35,390 bases of DNA from Clostridiaceae bacterium (GTDB lineage: Bacteria > Bacillota > Clostridia > DSM-8532), in assembly GCA_012516065.1 (NCBI GenBank), contig JAAYXD010000222.1, forward strand, positions 1 to 35,390. Direction: 5' to 3'. This document shows, one piece after another, positions 17,086 to 24,459 of this stretch. The notes under the pieces are model-generated. The model had not been told where the DNA came from. It saw only the letters and a list, made by a program, of their open reading frames with translations, and searched no databases. Within the stretch, counting starts at the first letter, position 1; each line of letters begins with the position of its first letter. The translations under genes and the position numbers were made by a program.

Positions 17086-17114
17086 TTGACAGAAGTACTA
17101 AACGCTAGTATAAT
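17086..17114 (+). promoter_or_regulatory. Consensus sigma-A promoter P1 of veg
   Basis: TTGACA (17086-17091) and TATAAT (17109-17114) are both perfect and separated by the optimal 17 bp. The sequence upstream is A-rich. The leader to the veg start would be about 65 nt. Confidence 0.85.
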
Positions 17115-17126
17115 AATTCGCTTTTG

Positions 17127-17156
17127 TTGACACAGCCATGAAATTTGTGATATAAT
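17127..17156 (+). promoter_or_regulatory. Consensus sigma-A promoter P2 of veg
   Basis: A second perfect TTGACA (17127-17132) and TATAAT (17151-17156) pair with 18-bp spacing lies 41 bp downstream of P1. The -10 box overlaps an in-frame ATG at 17155, which rules out that upstream start. Confidence 0.85.
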
Positions 17157-17184
17157 GTCAAAGACAAAAGAAGAGGTGATTGGT

Positions 17185-17445
17185 ATGGTTGAAAAAAACT
17201 CTCTGGTTCAAATCAAGAAAGAGATGGAGTCCTGTATCGGTAAACGTATCCAGCTTAAAGCAAACAAAGGAAGAAAGAAAACGTTCGTAAAGGAAGGCAT
17301 TTTGGAAAGTACCTATCCCAGCATATTCACGGTTCGCTTCGAAAATGATTACAAGAACGTCAGAAAAGTGTCCTACAGCTATACCGATGTATTAACCAAC
17401 ACCGTAGAAATTAAAGTTTGCGGCAGCAATAAAATGATTGTCTGA
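17185..17445 (+). CDS. veg: Veg protein
   Basis: This 86-residue small conserved Firmicutes protein matches the length and layout of Bacillus subtilis Veg: an N-terminal helix (LVQIKKEMESCIGKRIQLKANKGRKK), then a small beta barrel with ESTYPSIFTVRF and KVSYSYTDVLTNTVEI. In B. subtilis Veg is very highly expressed and influences biofilm matrix genes through SinR; whether that holds here is unknown. Start 17185 follows GAGGTGAT. It is monocistronic, with two consensus promoters and a strong terminator. Confidence 0.93.
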   Translation: MVEKNSLVQIKKEMESCIGKRIQLKANKGRKKTFVKEGILESTYPSIFTVRFENDYKNVRKVSYSYTDVLTNTVEIKVCGSNKMIV

Positions 17446-17501
17446 TCCGGTTTGGTTGCATTATTTCGGTAATTATTTGTGAATCCCGGTTAATAACCCC
17501 A

Positions 17502-17529
17502 AAAGCTCCGGCACCTGCCGGAGCTTTTG
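17502..17529. terminator. Bidirectional terminator between veg and the PHP gene
   Basis: A 12-bp perfect stem (AAAAGCTCCGGC at 17502-17513 with GCCGGAGCTTTT at 17518-17529) with loop ACCT. T-rich ends on both strands let it serve veg and the convergent PHP gene. Confidence 0.85.
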
Positions 17530-17563
17530 TTCATTGCGAATTAAGCGGTCGGCGCTTTTCCGG

Positions 17564-18250
17564 TCATGGTCCTGTGCATATGACAAATTCGCCTTTTCTG
17601 ACCGCGTCAATAAAATCCCTTATATCGGTAATTTCCCGGAAGAATTCCATGCCGGCGCCGACAATTTCACCGGTATGATGCGTATCCGAACCCGCCGTTT
17701 GAAGCAGCGAATGCTCTTTTGCGTATTTAAGCGCCTTGTCATTGTACGGTTTTAAATTTCTCGCGTTGTACACTTCCACCGCGTCCACAAGCGAAGGATA
17801 AAGTCTTATGGCCGGGATGTAAGGAGCTTCCCTGAACGGGTGGGCATGGGAGATAAACCCCCCGCTTTTGCGGACCCTGTAGCAGTACTCCTCGGGCGTC
17901 CATGAAAGCATGTCCGGGTGGGAAAGAAGGAACGTTTTATCAAGTCCGTAGGTTAAAAATTCCGTGCCGTTAAAAGCATATTCCCAACCGAAAAAGACAT
18001 GGAAGGAATACGGTTCGGCCGCTTTTTTCGCGTTTTCGTATCCCTTGCAGAACAGGTTGACCCTTTCTTCCCACGGAAGAGAGCCAGGAATGGCGGTGTT
18101 TCCGTTAAAAAAGTGATCGGTTACGATTAATCCGGCATACCCCGCCTCAATGTGAGCGATGACCAGTTCGGCGCCCGTGTTTTTTGCGCAGGCGCTCGCC
18201 TCGCTTGTGTGCATGTGCGTTTCGAATTTATATCTTTTCGTTTGTATCAT
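17564..18250 (-). CDS. PHP-domain metal-dependent phosphoesterase
   Basis: This 228-residue protein has the PHP motifs in order: HMHTSEASACAKNT, VTDHFF, a mid-protein GWEYAF, SHAHPFRE, and AGSDTHH. These histidines and aspartates form a metal cluster typical of histidinol-phosphate phosphatase and nucleotide 3'-5' phosphatases of the YciV/RNase AM type. The start at 18250 is the only ATG ahead of the first metal motif, but AAAGG abuts it, so its ribosome site is poor. It stands alone between convergent veg and divergent UroD-like genes. The substrate is unknown. Confidence 0.88.
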   Translation of the reverse strand: MIQTKRYKFETHMHTSEASACAKNTGAELVIAHIEAGYAGLIVTDHFFNGNTAIPGSLPWEERVNLFCKGYENAKKAAEPYSFHVFFGWEYAFNGTEFLTYGLDKTFLLSHPDMLSWTPEEYCYRVRKSGGFISHAHPFREAPYIPAIRLYPSLVDAVEVYNARNLKPYNDKALKYAKEHSLLQTAGSDTHHTGEIVGAGMEFFREITDIRDFIDAVRKGEFVICTGP

Positions 18251-18551
18251 CCTTTATCCGTAATGTTTCACTTGATTATAATAACTCAATATCGTTTCCG
18301 GTACAATATGTCGAAATATGTCATTTTTTATTTATTATCATCCGCCCGTACAATTCTTAATGAAATAAATCACCGGGCGTTCTGCGGAATTAAAAACGGT
18401 ATTTATACCACGAATGAAGCGGTCTTACGGTTATTATTGCATATTAACATAAGTTTATTGCAAAAATTTATTGATTAATTGCACTGGGGTTTTCATTGTG
18501 TTAATATCAAGCTGTACGTAAATTGAAATTTGTACCAAAGGAAGTGTTTCT
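18251..18551. other. Divergent intergenic region between the PHP and UroD-like genes
   Basis: This region is AT-rich. It holds a promoter for the UroD-like gene (18479-18507) and three ATTGCA motifs spaced exactly 21 bp apart (18436, 18457, 18478). No clear promoter for the minus-strand PHP gene is seen. Confidence 0.55.
18479..18507 (+). promoter_or_regulatory. Promoter of the UroD-like gene
   Basis: TTGCAC (18479-18484) and TAATAT (18502-18507) are 17 bp apart, 45 bp before the start codon. The -35 overlaps the last of three ATTGCA repeats. Confidence 0.55.
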
Positions 18552-19637
18552 ATGGCATTTGATTTGGATATGAAAAAGTTCTGGGAAATAAATGAAAAGT
18601 GTAAAAATCTCAAGGGAGATATAATAAGGGTACCCGTCAGCATCCATTTGGACGGGGACTGGATTTGCGAATATTTGAAACTTGATAACGCAAAATACTA
18701 CTCCGATTTTGAATACCAGCAGGAAAACCGGCTGAGATGCTCCGAAATTACCGAAAAAGAACTTGCTTACACTATAAAACCGGACGTGGATTTCGGCGTA
18801 ATTATGGATTCGTCGATTTACGGCGGCACGGTAAACTATGAATCAAATGCGACGCCTACACTCAAGCCGGTTGTGAATGATCCCGAAGAGATTGATGCTC
18901 TCATCGAGAAAATGCAGAAAGTCGATATTCTTGAGCAGGGTTTGATTCCGAAGTACCTCGAATGGAGGGAAAAGATTAAAACAAGGTACGGCATCGATCT
19001 TAAATACGGAGGCGGCATAAAAGGCTGCGCGACGATGATGGGGCAAATCTGCGGAATTACCAATTTCCTTACGTGGATTATCACTAACCCGGATGAGATA
19101 CACAGGCTTATCGGGTGCTGGCTTGAAACATCGAAACGGTATTTGAAAATAATGAGAGAAGTTACCGGTTTCCCTGAGGATCACCGCGGGTTCGCCTTTG
19201 CAAGTGACGTGGCTGGTATGCTTTCACCCGATCTGTACAGGGAATTCATTATGGAGGCCGAAAAAGAGCTGTATGACACGTTTGCACCAAACCCCGAAGA
19301 TACGAGGTTTTATCATGCCGATTACCATATGCTGCACCTTTTGGACTCTTTAAGGGAGATCGGCGTTAATGCCGTTAATATCGATCCGTATATCGAACCG
19401 AAGCAGATTATGGAGAAAATGCCCGGTGTTATAATTCATGGCCAGATTCCTCCCACAAAGGTACTGCTTTACGGCACGCCCGAAGAAGTGTATGAATGCG
19501 CGAAGCGGGACATAGAACAGGCCGGCCCGAGCAAGCAGCTTGTCCTGTGCACCGCGGGAAGCATTAATCCCGGGACTTCATTCGAGAACCTTAAGGCAAT
19601 GTGCCGCGCGGCGGAGGACTTCGGCTATATTTATTGA
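18552..19637 (+). CDS. Uroporphyrinogen decarboxylase-like protein (methyltransferase-type family)
   Basis: This 361-residue protein has the UroD TIM-barrel fold, recognisable in the C-terminal half: GVNAVNIDPYIEPKQIMEKM, VIIHGQIPPTKVL and LVLCTAGSINPGTSFENLKAM. It lacks the N-terminal arginine-rich RQAGRYxPE loop of true uroporphyrinogen decarboxylase, and no haem gene is nearby. It is therefore probably one of the many paralogues related to corrinoid methyltransferases (MtaA/MtbA) of unknown function. Their zinc motif HxC appears here as HGQ, so even that activity is doubtful. No corrinoid protein lies nearby. It is monocistronic, with its own promoter and terminator. Confidence 0.82.
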   Translation: MAFDLDMKKFWEINEKCKNLKGDIIRVPVSIHLDGDWICEYLKLDNAKYYSDFEYQQENRLRCSEITEKELAYTIKPDVDFGVIMDSSIYGGTVNYESNATPTLKPVVNDPEEIDALIEKMQKVDILEQGLIPKYLEWREKIKTRYGIDLKYGGGIKGCATMMGQICGITNFLTWIITNPDEIHRLIGCWLETSKRYLKIMREVTGFPEDHRGFAFASDVAGMLSPDLYREFIMEAEKELYDTFAPNPEDTRFYHADYHMLHLLDSLREIGVNAVNIDPYIEPKQIMEKMPGVIIHGQIPPTKVLLYGTPEEVYECAKRDIEQAGPSKQLVLCTAGSINPGTSFENLKAMCRAAEDFGYIY

Positions 19638-19963
19638 TATGCATGACAGGTTTACGCTGCATTATAACGGTACTCCGTTTTTTAACTCCAGGGCAGGGTT
19701 CTGTTTTTCCTTTGACAGAAACCCTGTTTTTATTTCAATAGCAGGTTTCCTTTCTCACCGCAGCCTGGTATTATCTTCAAAATAATATTTACTTTCCTGC
19801 CGCAGAAACATTTCGTTTTTCCCGGCCATACCGGTCCCTCCCCCTGCCGGACAGGGCATTTCCAACCGGAAGCGTTGAAAAAATATCCTCGGAAAAGACA
19901 TATTATAAGGACAACATTCATATATATTACAAAATGGATTTTGTGCCTTAAGGGGGATTACAT
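19638..19963. other. Gene-free stretch between the UroD-like gene and sipL
   Basis: It contains the terminator at 19694-19733 and, nearer sipL, CATATTAT (19899-19906), which fits the -10 form of mother-cell sigma factors, although no well-spaced -35 is present. No open frame or repeat stands out. Confidence 0.45.
19694..19733 (+). terminator. Terminator of the UroD-like gene
   Basis: CAGGGTTCTGT (19694-19704) pairs with ACAGAAACCCTG (19715-19726) with one bulged A, followed by a T-rich tail. Confidence 0.8.
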
Positions 19964-21502
19964 ATGTCTGTTGAGTTGATAAAAAGACCCGTTAACGTTT
20001 ATCAGACAATTGACGAACAGCAGAAGGAAGAGCTTATAGAAACCGGTATAATTGTTCCGGACAGCAAGCCTGATGTCATGGAAGTGCTCGTTGTCGATTC
20101 GAATGTCAACGTAAAAACAAGGGAAAAAACCGGAAAGGTCATGGAAGTAGGGGGAGAGATAAACTATCAGGTTGTCTACCGCGCAGATAATCAGAACCAG
20201 GACATCGAAACGATTAATGTAAAGGCGCCGTGGTCCGTTTCGTGCAATTACCCGGCCAGGGAGGAAGATGTATATACGCTCGTCAGGAGCAGCATAGAGC
20301 ATACTGATGTGGAAATTGCGAACGGGCGTAAATTAAGCGCGAAATCGGTATTGAAGCTTAATGTGAAATATCTTGTCGCAAAAAGCGTAGAAGCGGGTGA
20401 AATGATGTCCGGGGATCAGGTTTACCAGCGTTCGGATACGCGGGAAGTATCGGTACTCGAAGATATCGGGGAGAAAGCTGTCAATGTGTCGGAAAATGCG
20501 GAACTCCCGGAAGGCAAGCCCGAGATACAGGAAATATTGTGCTTCAACAGCAATATAAGAGATTTAAAGGTACACGAAAACATGAGCATGGAATGTGTTT
20601 TGGAACTTGACTTTTTATACCGGCCGAATAACAACGATAAAGATGTTGAGAACGTCCACATGGAGTTCCCCGTTAATAAGAACCTGGAAATAGAGAACTT
20701 CGATTATTCCGACGCGAATGTCAACGCAAATGTTAAATCCGTTTCGGTAAAACCTGACGAAGACATTGACGGGCTGTTGACGCGCGTAAGGATTGACGCC
20801 GAAATAGGCGTTGAATACATTCTTTACTCGAAGGAAAATGTGCATCTTGTAAATGACGCGTACTCGACGGATTTTGATTTCGAACTTGAAAAGAAATCCG
20901 TCACGTTATGCGTAGAAGAAAGGGATCTGCAGGATACTCTTCAGGTGACGGGAAAAATTCAGCTGGACTGCGGCGGCGAGCCGGTTGAGGAAATTGTGTA
21001 TATTACCGTTAAACCGAGACTTTTATCGGCTGAAAAGGACGGCAGCGATATTGAAGTAAACGGCAGTCTTGACATCTGCATGCTCTATGTGTGCGGGATA
21101 CAGAACAGGATACTACGCGGTTCAAACCAGGAAATTCAGTTTACGCACAGGATCCCGCTGCCTGAATGTGACTGCCCTTATGAATATGATGTTGTAATGA
21201 CCGCAGACGGTTTCAGTTACGAGATCGTGTCCGACGATGAGGTTGAAATAAAGGCCCAGGTCTTTGTAAAGGCGCATATCTCAAAAAAGCAGCAGCTCGA
21301 GGTTGTAACGGGAGTTAAGGAAATAAGGCCGGCAGAAAAGAAGGAAAATCCTCCCCTGTTGATATATTACGCGCAGCAGGGCGATAATCTCTGGAAAATA
21401 GCCAAAAGATATAAAGTGCCGGTACAAAAAATACTTGAAGATAACCGTATGGCCGAAGAAAAGGAACTGGAAGCGGGACAAAAAATACTTTTAATCGGAT
21501 GA
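19964..21502 (+). CDS. sipL: SPOCS-domain (DUF3794) and LysM protein, SipL-like
   Basis: This 512-residue spore morphogenesis protein contains repeated SPOCS/DUF3794 units: one at residues about 30-130 with PDSKPDVMEVLVVDSNV, a second near 175-290 with EGKPEIQEILCFN, and a third near 320-440. A C-terminal LysM domain (about 465-510) is seen as YYAQQGDNLWKIAKRYKV and LEAGQKILLIG. In Clostridioides difficile SipL binds SpoIVA through its LysM domain and tethers the coat to the forespore; it is made under sigma-E. Start 19964 follows AAGGGGG. No signal peptide is present, as expected for a mother-cell protein. Position before ispE fits clostridial gene order. Confidence 0.9.
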   Translation: MSVELIKRPVNVYQTIDEQQKEELIETGIIVPDSKPDVMEVLVVDSNVNVKTREKTGKVMEVGGEINYQVVYRADNQNQDIETINVKAPWSVSCNYPAREEDVYTLVRSSIEHTDVEIANGRKLSAKSVLKLNVKYLVAKSVEAGEMMSGDQVYQRSDTREVSVLEDIGEKAVNVSENAELPEGKPEIQEILCFNSNIRDLKVHENMSMECVLELDFLYRPNNNDKDVENVHMEFPVNKNLEIENFDYSDANVNANVKSVSVKPDEDIDGLLTRVRIDAEIGVEYILYSKENVHLVNDAYSTDFDFELEKKSVTLCVEERDLQDTLQVTGKIQLDCGGEPVEEIVYITVKPRLLSAEKDGSDIEVNGSLDICMLYVCGIQNRILRGSNQEIQFTHRIPLPECDCPYEYDVVMTADGFSYEIVSDDEVEIKAQVFVKAHISKKQQLEVVTGVKEIRPAEKKENPPLLIYYAQQGDNLWKIAKRYKVPVQKILEDNRMAEEKELEAGQKILLIG

Positions 21503-21581
21503 AAAAACCGGCGTGACATATGGCACGCTGCTGTCGAAATATAATAAACACATAACCTGAAAAATTTCTGTCTTTATTCTG

Positions 21582-21607
21582 AACCGCCTTCGGAGCGGTT
21601 TTTTTGC
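21582..21607 (+). terminator. Terminator of sipL
   Basis: AACCGC (21582-21587) pairs with GCGGTT (21595-21600) around a TTCG-containing loop and is followed by a run of T. Confidence 0.8.
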
Positions 21608-21640
21608 GCGGATTGCATTCCATCAGGCGGTGTCGGTTCG

Positions 21641-21669
21641 TTGCGTTTAAATTGTATATTGTATATAAT
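21641..21669 (+). promoter_or_regulatory. Sigma-A promoter of ispE
   Basis: TTGCGT (21641-21646) and a perfect TATAAT (21664-21669) are separated by 17 bp. Confidence 0.65.
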
Positions 21670-21864
21670 ATTTATTAGCAATAAAACACATAATGAATTA
21701 TAAACACATCTGCGGGCAGAATTTAGGGCAATTCCGGCGTTAAGAAACGGCGCCGGCTGAGACGCTCTGTTCTACAAATGAAAATAGTATGTTTCCTGCG
21801 GACGGCAGGCCGGGTTTATGTTACCGCGCGTGCGCGCAAAAGGAAACAGGAAGGTGTGTGGTGT

Positions 21865-22743
21865 TTGGAACAGATAACTATTGCAGCCCCTGCTAAAATA
21901 AACCTGTCTTTGGATATAACCGGAAAACTTGAAAACGGGTATCATACTCTTGATACAATAATGCAGACTATATCCATTGAAGATAAAATTACGCTGACAA
22001 AAACCGGCCGCGGAATATCGGTTTCATGCGGCCATCCGCAGGTGCCTGATGGGGACGGTAATATATGCTATAAAGCGGCAAAGGCGTTTTTCGAAAAAAC
22101 AGCAATAGACGGCGGTGTGTTAATAACAATTGAAAAAAACATACCGGTCGGAGCAGGCCTTGCGGGCGGAAGTTCGGATGCGGCTGCGGTCATAAAGGGT
22201 TTAAACCTGTTATACGGCGCAGGCCTGACACAGAAGGAAATGTGTGAAATCGGCCTTAAATGCGGTGCGGATGTCCCGTTTTGCATTACGGCCGGTACAT
22301 GCCGCGCAATGGGCATCGGCGAAAAACTGACGGTTTTGCCGTCGTTCGCCGGCGTTTATATTGTGCTTGTTGTACCGGATTTTTTAGTATCCACGGCATG
22401 GGCTTATAAAAATTACGTTGCTGACGACAATATTGAAAAACCCTGTACCGAAGAGATCATAAAATACATGGGCAGCAGGGATATAAAAAACACGGCCGAA
22501 AGAATGGTAAACGTTCTTGAGAGTGTGACCGCAAAACAGCATCCGGTAATACGGGAAATAAAAAATGAAATAATAAAAAGCGGAGCTTGCGGAAGCGTAA
22601 TGAGCGGAAGCGGCCCTTCGGTTTTCGGCTTGTTTGAAAGCGAAAGGGAAGCCCGGACAGCGTATTCCGCGATCCGGGAAAAATATAACAGGTCATATCT
22701 GGCTTTGACTGTTGATGGAGGAATTAAGCAATGGCAAAACTGA
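21865..22743 (+). CDS. ispE: 4-diphosphocytidyl-2-C-methyl-D-erythritol kinase
   Basis: This 292-residue GHMP kinase of the MEP pathway phosphorylates CDP-methylerythritol on the way to isoprenoid precursors. The N-terminal AAPAKINLSLDITGKLENGYH motif, the ATP loop VPVGAGLAGGSSDAAAVIKG-type sequence (NIPVGAGLAGGSSDAAA) and C-terminal GSVMSGSGPSVFGLF are all present. TTG 21865 is chosen as start, 10 nt after AGGAAGG, which gives the usual family N-terminus. The 3' end overlaps the next GntR gene by 13 bp. Confidence 0.95.
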   Translation: MEQITIAAPAKINLSLDITGKLENGYHTLDTIMQTISIEDKITLTKTGRGISVSCGHPQVPDGDGNICYKAAKAFFEKTAIDGGVLITIEKNIPVGAGLAGGSSDAAAVIKGLNLLYGAGLTQKEMCEIGLKCGADVPFCITAGTCRAMGIGEKLTVLPSFAGVYIVLVVPDFLVSTAWAYKNYVADDNIEKPCTEEIIKYMGSRDIKNTAERMVNVLESVTAKQHPVIREIKNEIIKSGACGSVMSGSGPSVFGLFESEREARTAYSAIREKYNRSYLALTVDGGIKQWQN

Positions 22744-23393
22744 CAAAGATAAAGTTTGACGATTATATGCCCCTTAGAGATGTGATATTCAATACCCTTC
22801 GGGATGCGATTGTATCCGGGGAACTGAAACCGGGAGAACGCCTGATGGAAGTCAGTCTTGCTGAAAAAATGGGTGTAAGCAGAACACCGGTAAGGGAAGC
22901 GGTAAGAAAGCTTGAAATGGAAGGCCTGGTAAAAATGACCCCGAGAAAGGGGACACATGTTGCCGAGCTTTCGGCTAAAGATATAATTGATGTCCTTGAA
23001 ATAAGAGCGGCGCTTGACAAGCTTGCCACAAAACTCGCGGCTGAAAGGATCAGCAAGGACGAACTCCGCAGGCTTGAGAATATACACAGGCAGTATATAG
23101 CTTCTCTGGAAAAGGAAAACCTTGCGGCGGCAATAAAAAAGGATGTCGAGTTCCACGAAGTGATATATAACGCTTCCGGCAACAAAAAGCTTGTAACCGT
23201 TGCCGGAAACCTGCGTGAACAGATATACAGATACCGTGTTATTTATATGAAGGATTTTTCAAACGCCGAAGAAGTATTAAAAGAACATGAACAAATCCTG
23301 AAATCGATTTCGGAAGGAAACAGCGAAGAAGCCGGCAGGCTCGCCGAAGAGCACATTATTCACCAGCAGCGCACGATAATAGAGCGTATGTAG
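22731..23393 (+). CDS. GntR-family (FCD-domain) transcriptional regulator
   Basis: This 220-residue regulator has an N-terminal winged helix (LKPGERLMEVSLAEKMGVSR then TPVREAVRKLEMEGL and the wing PRKGTHVAEL) and a C-terminal FCD domain with DVEFHEVIYNASGN and EEHIIHQQR. It overlaps ispE by 13 bp with GGAGG inside the ispE coding end, so the two are co-transcribed. No copy of the TACATC palindrome found near the first GntR gene is seen here, so its targets differ. The ligand is unknown. The ispE-GntR pairing recurs in clostridia as I recall it. Confidence 0.92.
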   Translation: MAKLTKIKFDDYMPLRDVIFNTLRDAIVSGELKPGERLMEVSLAEKMGVSRTPVREAVRKLEMEGLVKMTPRKGTHVAELSAKDIIDVLEIRAALDKLATKLAAERISKDELRRLENIHRQYIASLEKENLAAAIKKDVEFHEVIYNASGNKKLVTVAGNLREQIYRYRVIYMKDFSNAEEVLKEHEQILKSISEGNSEEAGRLAEEHIIHQQRTIIERM

Positions 23394-23405
23394 GGTAATT
23401 TATTC

Positions 23406-23434
23406 TTGTTTTCGGATGTTTTATGTGATAAAAT
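23406..23434 (+). promoter_or_regulatory. Promoter of rpsF-ssb
   Basis: TTGTTT (23406-23411) and TAAAAT (23429-23434) are 17 bp apart, with TGTG preceding the -10 region. Confidence 0.55.
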
Positions 23435-23458
23435 CAATAAAGCTGTCACAGATTCCTT

Positions 23459-23477
23459 GCTCTGCCGTACGCAGGGC
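23459..23477 (+). promoter_or_regulatory. Hairpin in the rpsF leader, candidate S6 autoregulatory element
   Basis: GCTCTGC (23459-23465) pairs with GCAGGGC (23471-23477) around the loop CGTAC, 12 bp ahead of the AGGAGGTG ribosome site. Many bacteria carry an S6:S18-binding RNA in this leader. I cannot confirm the full conserved pattern by eye. Confidence 0.35.
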
Positions 23478-23505
23478 CATAGTCCAGAAGGAGGTGAACA
23501 TCTGA

Positions 23506-23793
23506 ATGAAGAAATACGAAGCCATTTTTGTAATAAATGCTTTGCTGGAAGACGAGAAAATTCAGGAAATAATTACAACGGTTAAGAACCTCGTTGAATC
23601 TTCAGCACAGCTTGAAAAGGTGGACGAATGGGGAAAGAAACGCCTGGCTTACGAAGTGGATAACCAGAAGGAAGGCTATTATGTGCTTATCCATTTTTCC
23701 GCAGAACCCGACTTCCCCGCCGAACTGGAACGAATCTTCAAGATTACCGAGGGCATTATGAAGTACCTTATTGTCAAAAGACAGGAAAAGTAA
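23506..23793 (+). CDS. rpsF: 30S ribosomal protein S6
   Basis: This 95-residue ribosomal protein binds S18 and 16S rRNA in the platform of the small subunit. MKKYEAIFVINALLEDEKIQ, the central EWGKKRLAYEVDNQKEGYYV and the C-terminal YLIVKRQEK are typical. AGGAGGTGAACATCTGA leads into ATG 23506. ssb follows at 41 bp. The usual third member, rpsR, does not follow ssb in this window. Confidence 0.97.
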   Translation: MKKYEAIFVINALLEDEKIQEIITTVKNLVESSAQLEKVDEWGKKRLAYEVDNQKEGYYVLIHFSAEPDFPAELERIFKITEGIMKYLIVKRQEK

Positions 23794-23834
23794 ATCTTTG
23801 AGAGCCAACGGGTTCTTTATTGGAGGTTGAATGT

Positions 23835-24284
23835 ATGAACAGAGCTATTTTGATGGGTCGTTTGACAGCAGATCCGGAACTCAGGTACACCACCGAAAAT
23901 GTCCCGGTATGTCGTTTCAGGCTGGCTGTTGACAGGCCTTATGTCAGACAGGGTGAAGAGCGCCAGGCTGATTTTTTCAGAGTTGTCGCCTGGAGAAGCA
24001 CCGGAGAATTTGCAAGCCGTTATTTCAAAAAAGGCATGCGGGTTCTTGTGGAAGGCTGGATAAGAACCGACACTTACGACGACAACCAGGGAGTGCGCCA
24101 TTATACGTTTGAAATTCAGGCCGACAGGCTGTACTTTGCCGACAGCAGGAAGGATGATATCGGCGCCGGTGGATTTACTCAACCTTCATATAAAGACCAG
24201 CCGCAGGGCGAACCTGCAATGATACCGGAATCCGGTGACGGTTTCTTCCCGTTATCGGATGACGACGACGATTTACCGTTTTAG
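23835..24284 (+). CDS. ssb: Single-stranded DNA-binding protein
   Basis: This 149-residue protein has the OB fold (about residues 1-105: MNRAILMGRLTADPELRYT, then ADFFRVVAWRSTGEFASRYF and GMRVLVEGWIRTDTY), a Gly/Pro/Gln linker and the acidic tip DDDDDLPF that recruits repair and replication partners. Start 23835 is set by TGGAGGTTGAATGT. It coats single-stranded DNA at forks and in repair. In the usual order it lies between rpsF and rpsR; here a terminator follows instead. Confidence 0.97.
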   Translation: MNRAILMGRLTADPELRYTTENVPVCRFRLAVDRPYVRQGEERQADFFRVVAWRSTGEFASRYFKKGMRVLVEGWIRTDTYDDNQGVRHYTFEIQADRLYFADSRKDDIGAGGFTQPSYKDQPQGEPAMIPESGDGFFPLSDDDDDLPF

Positions 24285-24361
24285 GTTTAATCTGTTTTTA
24301 CACTCGGCCGTTGCATAACGTTGCGGAAAACGGCAAAAATAGCACACACAACAAATTAACG

Positions 24362-24391
24362 CCCTTTTTATACAAAAAGGGTTTCTTTTTG
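24362..24391 (+). terminator. Terminator of rpsF-ssb
   Basis: CCCTTTTT (24362-24369) pairs with AAAAAGGG (24374-24381) around ATAC and is followed by TTTCTTTTTG. Confidence 0.8.
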
Positions 24392-24459
24392 TTTACTGAT
24401 AGATTAAAATCTTAATTGCATAACAGCTTGATGCCAGAGAATTATTGGAGGTGGAAAGG

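Larger units (their letters stand above)
21503..21864. other. Intergenic region and leader between sipL and ispE
   Basis: It holds the sipL terminator (21582-21607), the ispE promoter (21641-21669) and a leader of about 190 nt. In the leader CCGGCG (21734-21739) can pair with CGCCGG (21751-21756). The ispE frame is open upstream to 21778 but without a ribosome site, so that part is treated as leader. Confidence 0.5.

Noticed and set aside
17155-17184. Upstream ATG start for veg
   Set aside because: It overlaps the -10 box of promoter P2 and has no ribosome site; 17185 does.
21778-21864. N-terminal extension of ispE
   Set aside because: The extra 29 residues are basic and unlike the family; the ribosome site fits TTG 21865.
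22413-23156. Long minus-strand open frame (247 codons) opposite ispE and the GntR gene
   Set aside because: It is antisense to two well supported genes, has no family motif and looks like a codon-bias shadow.
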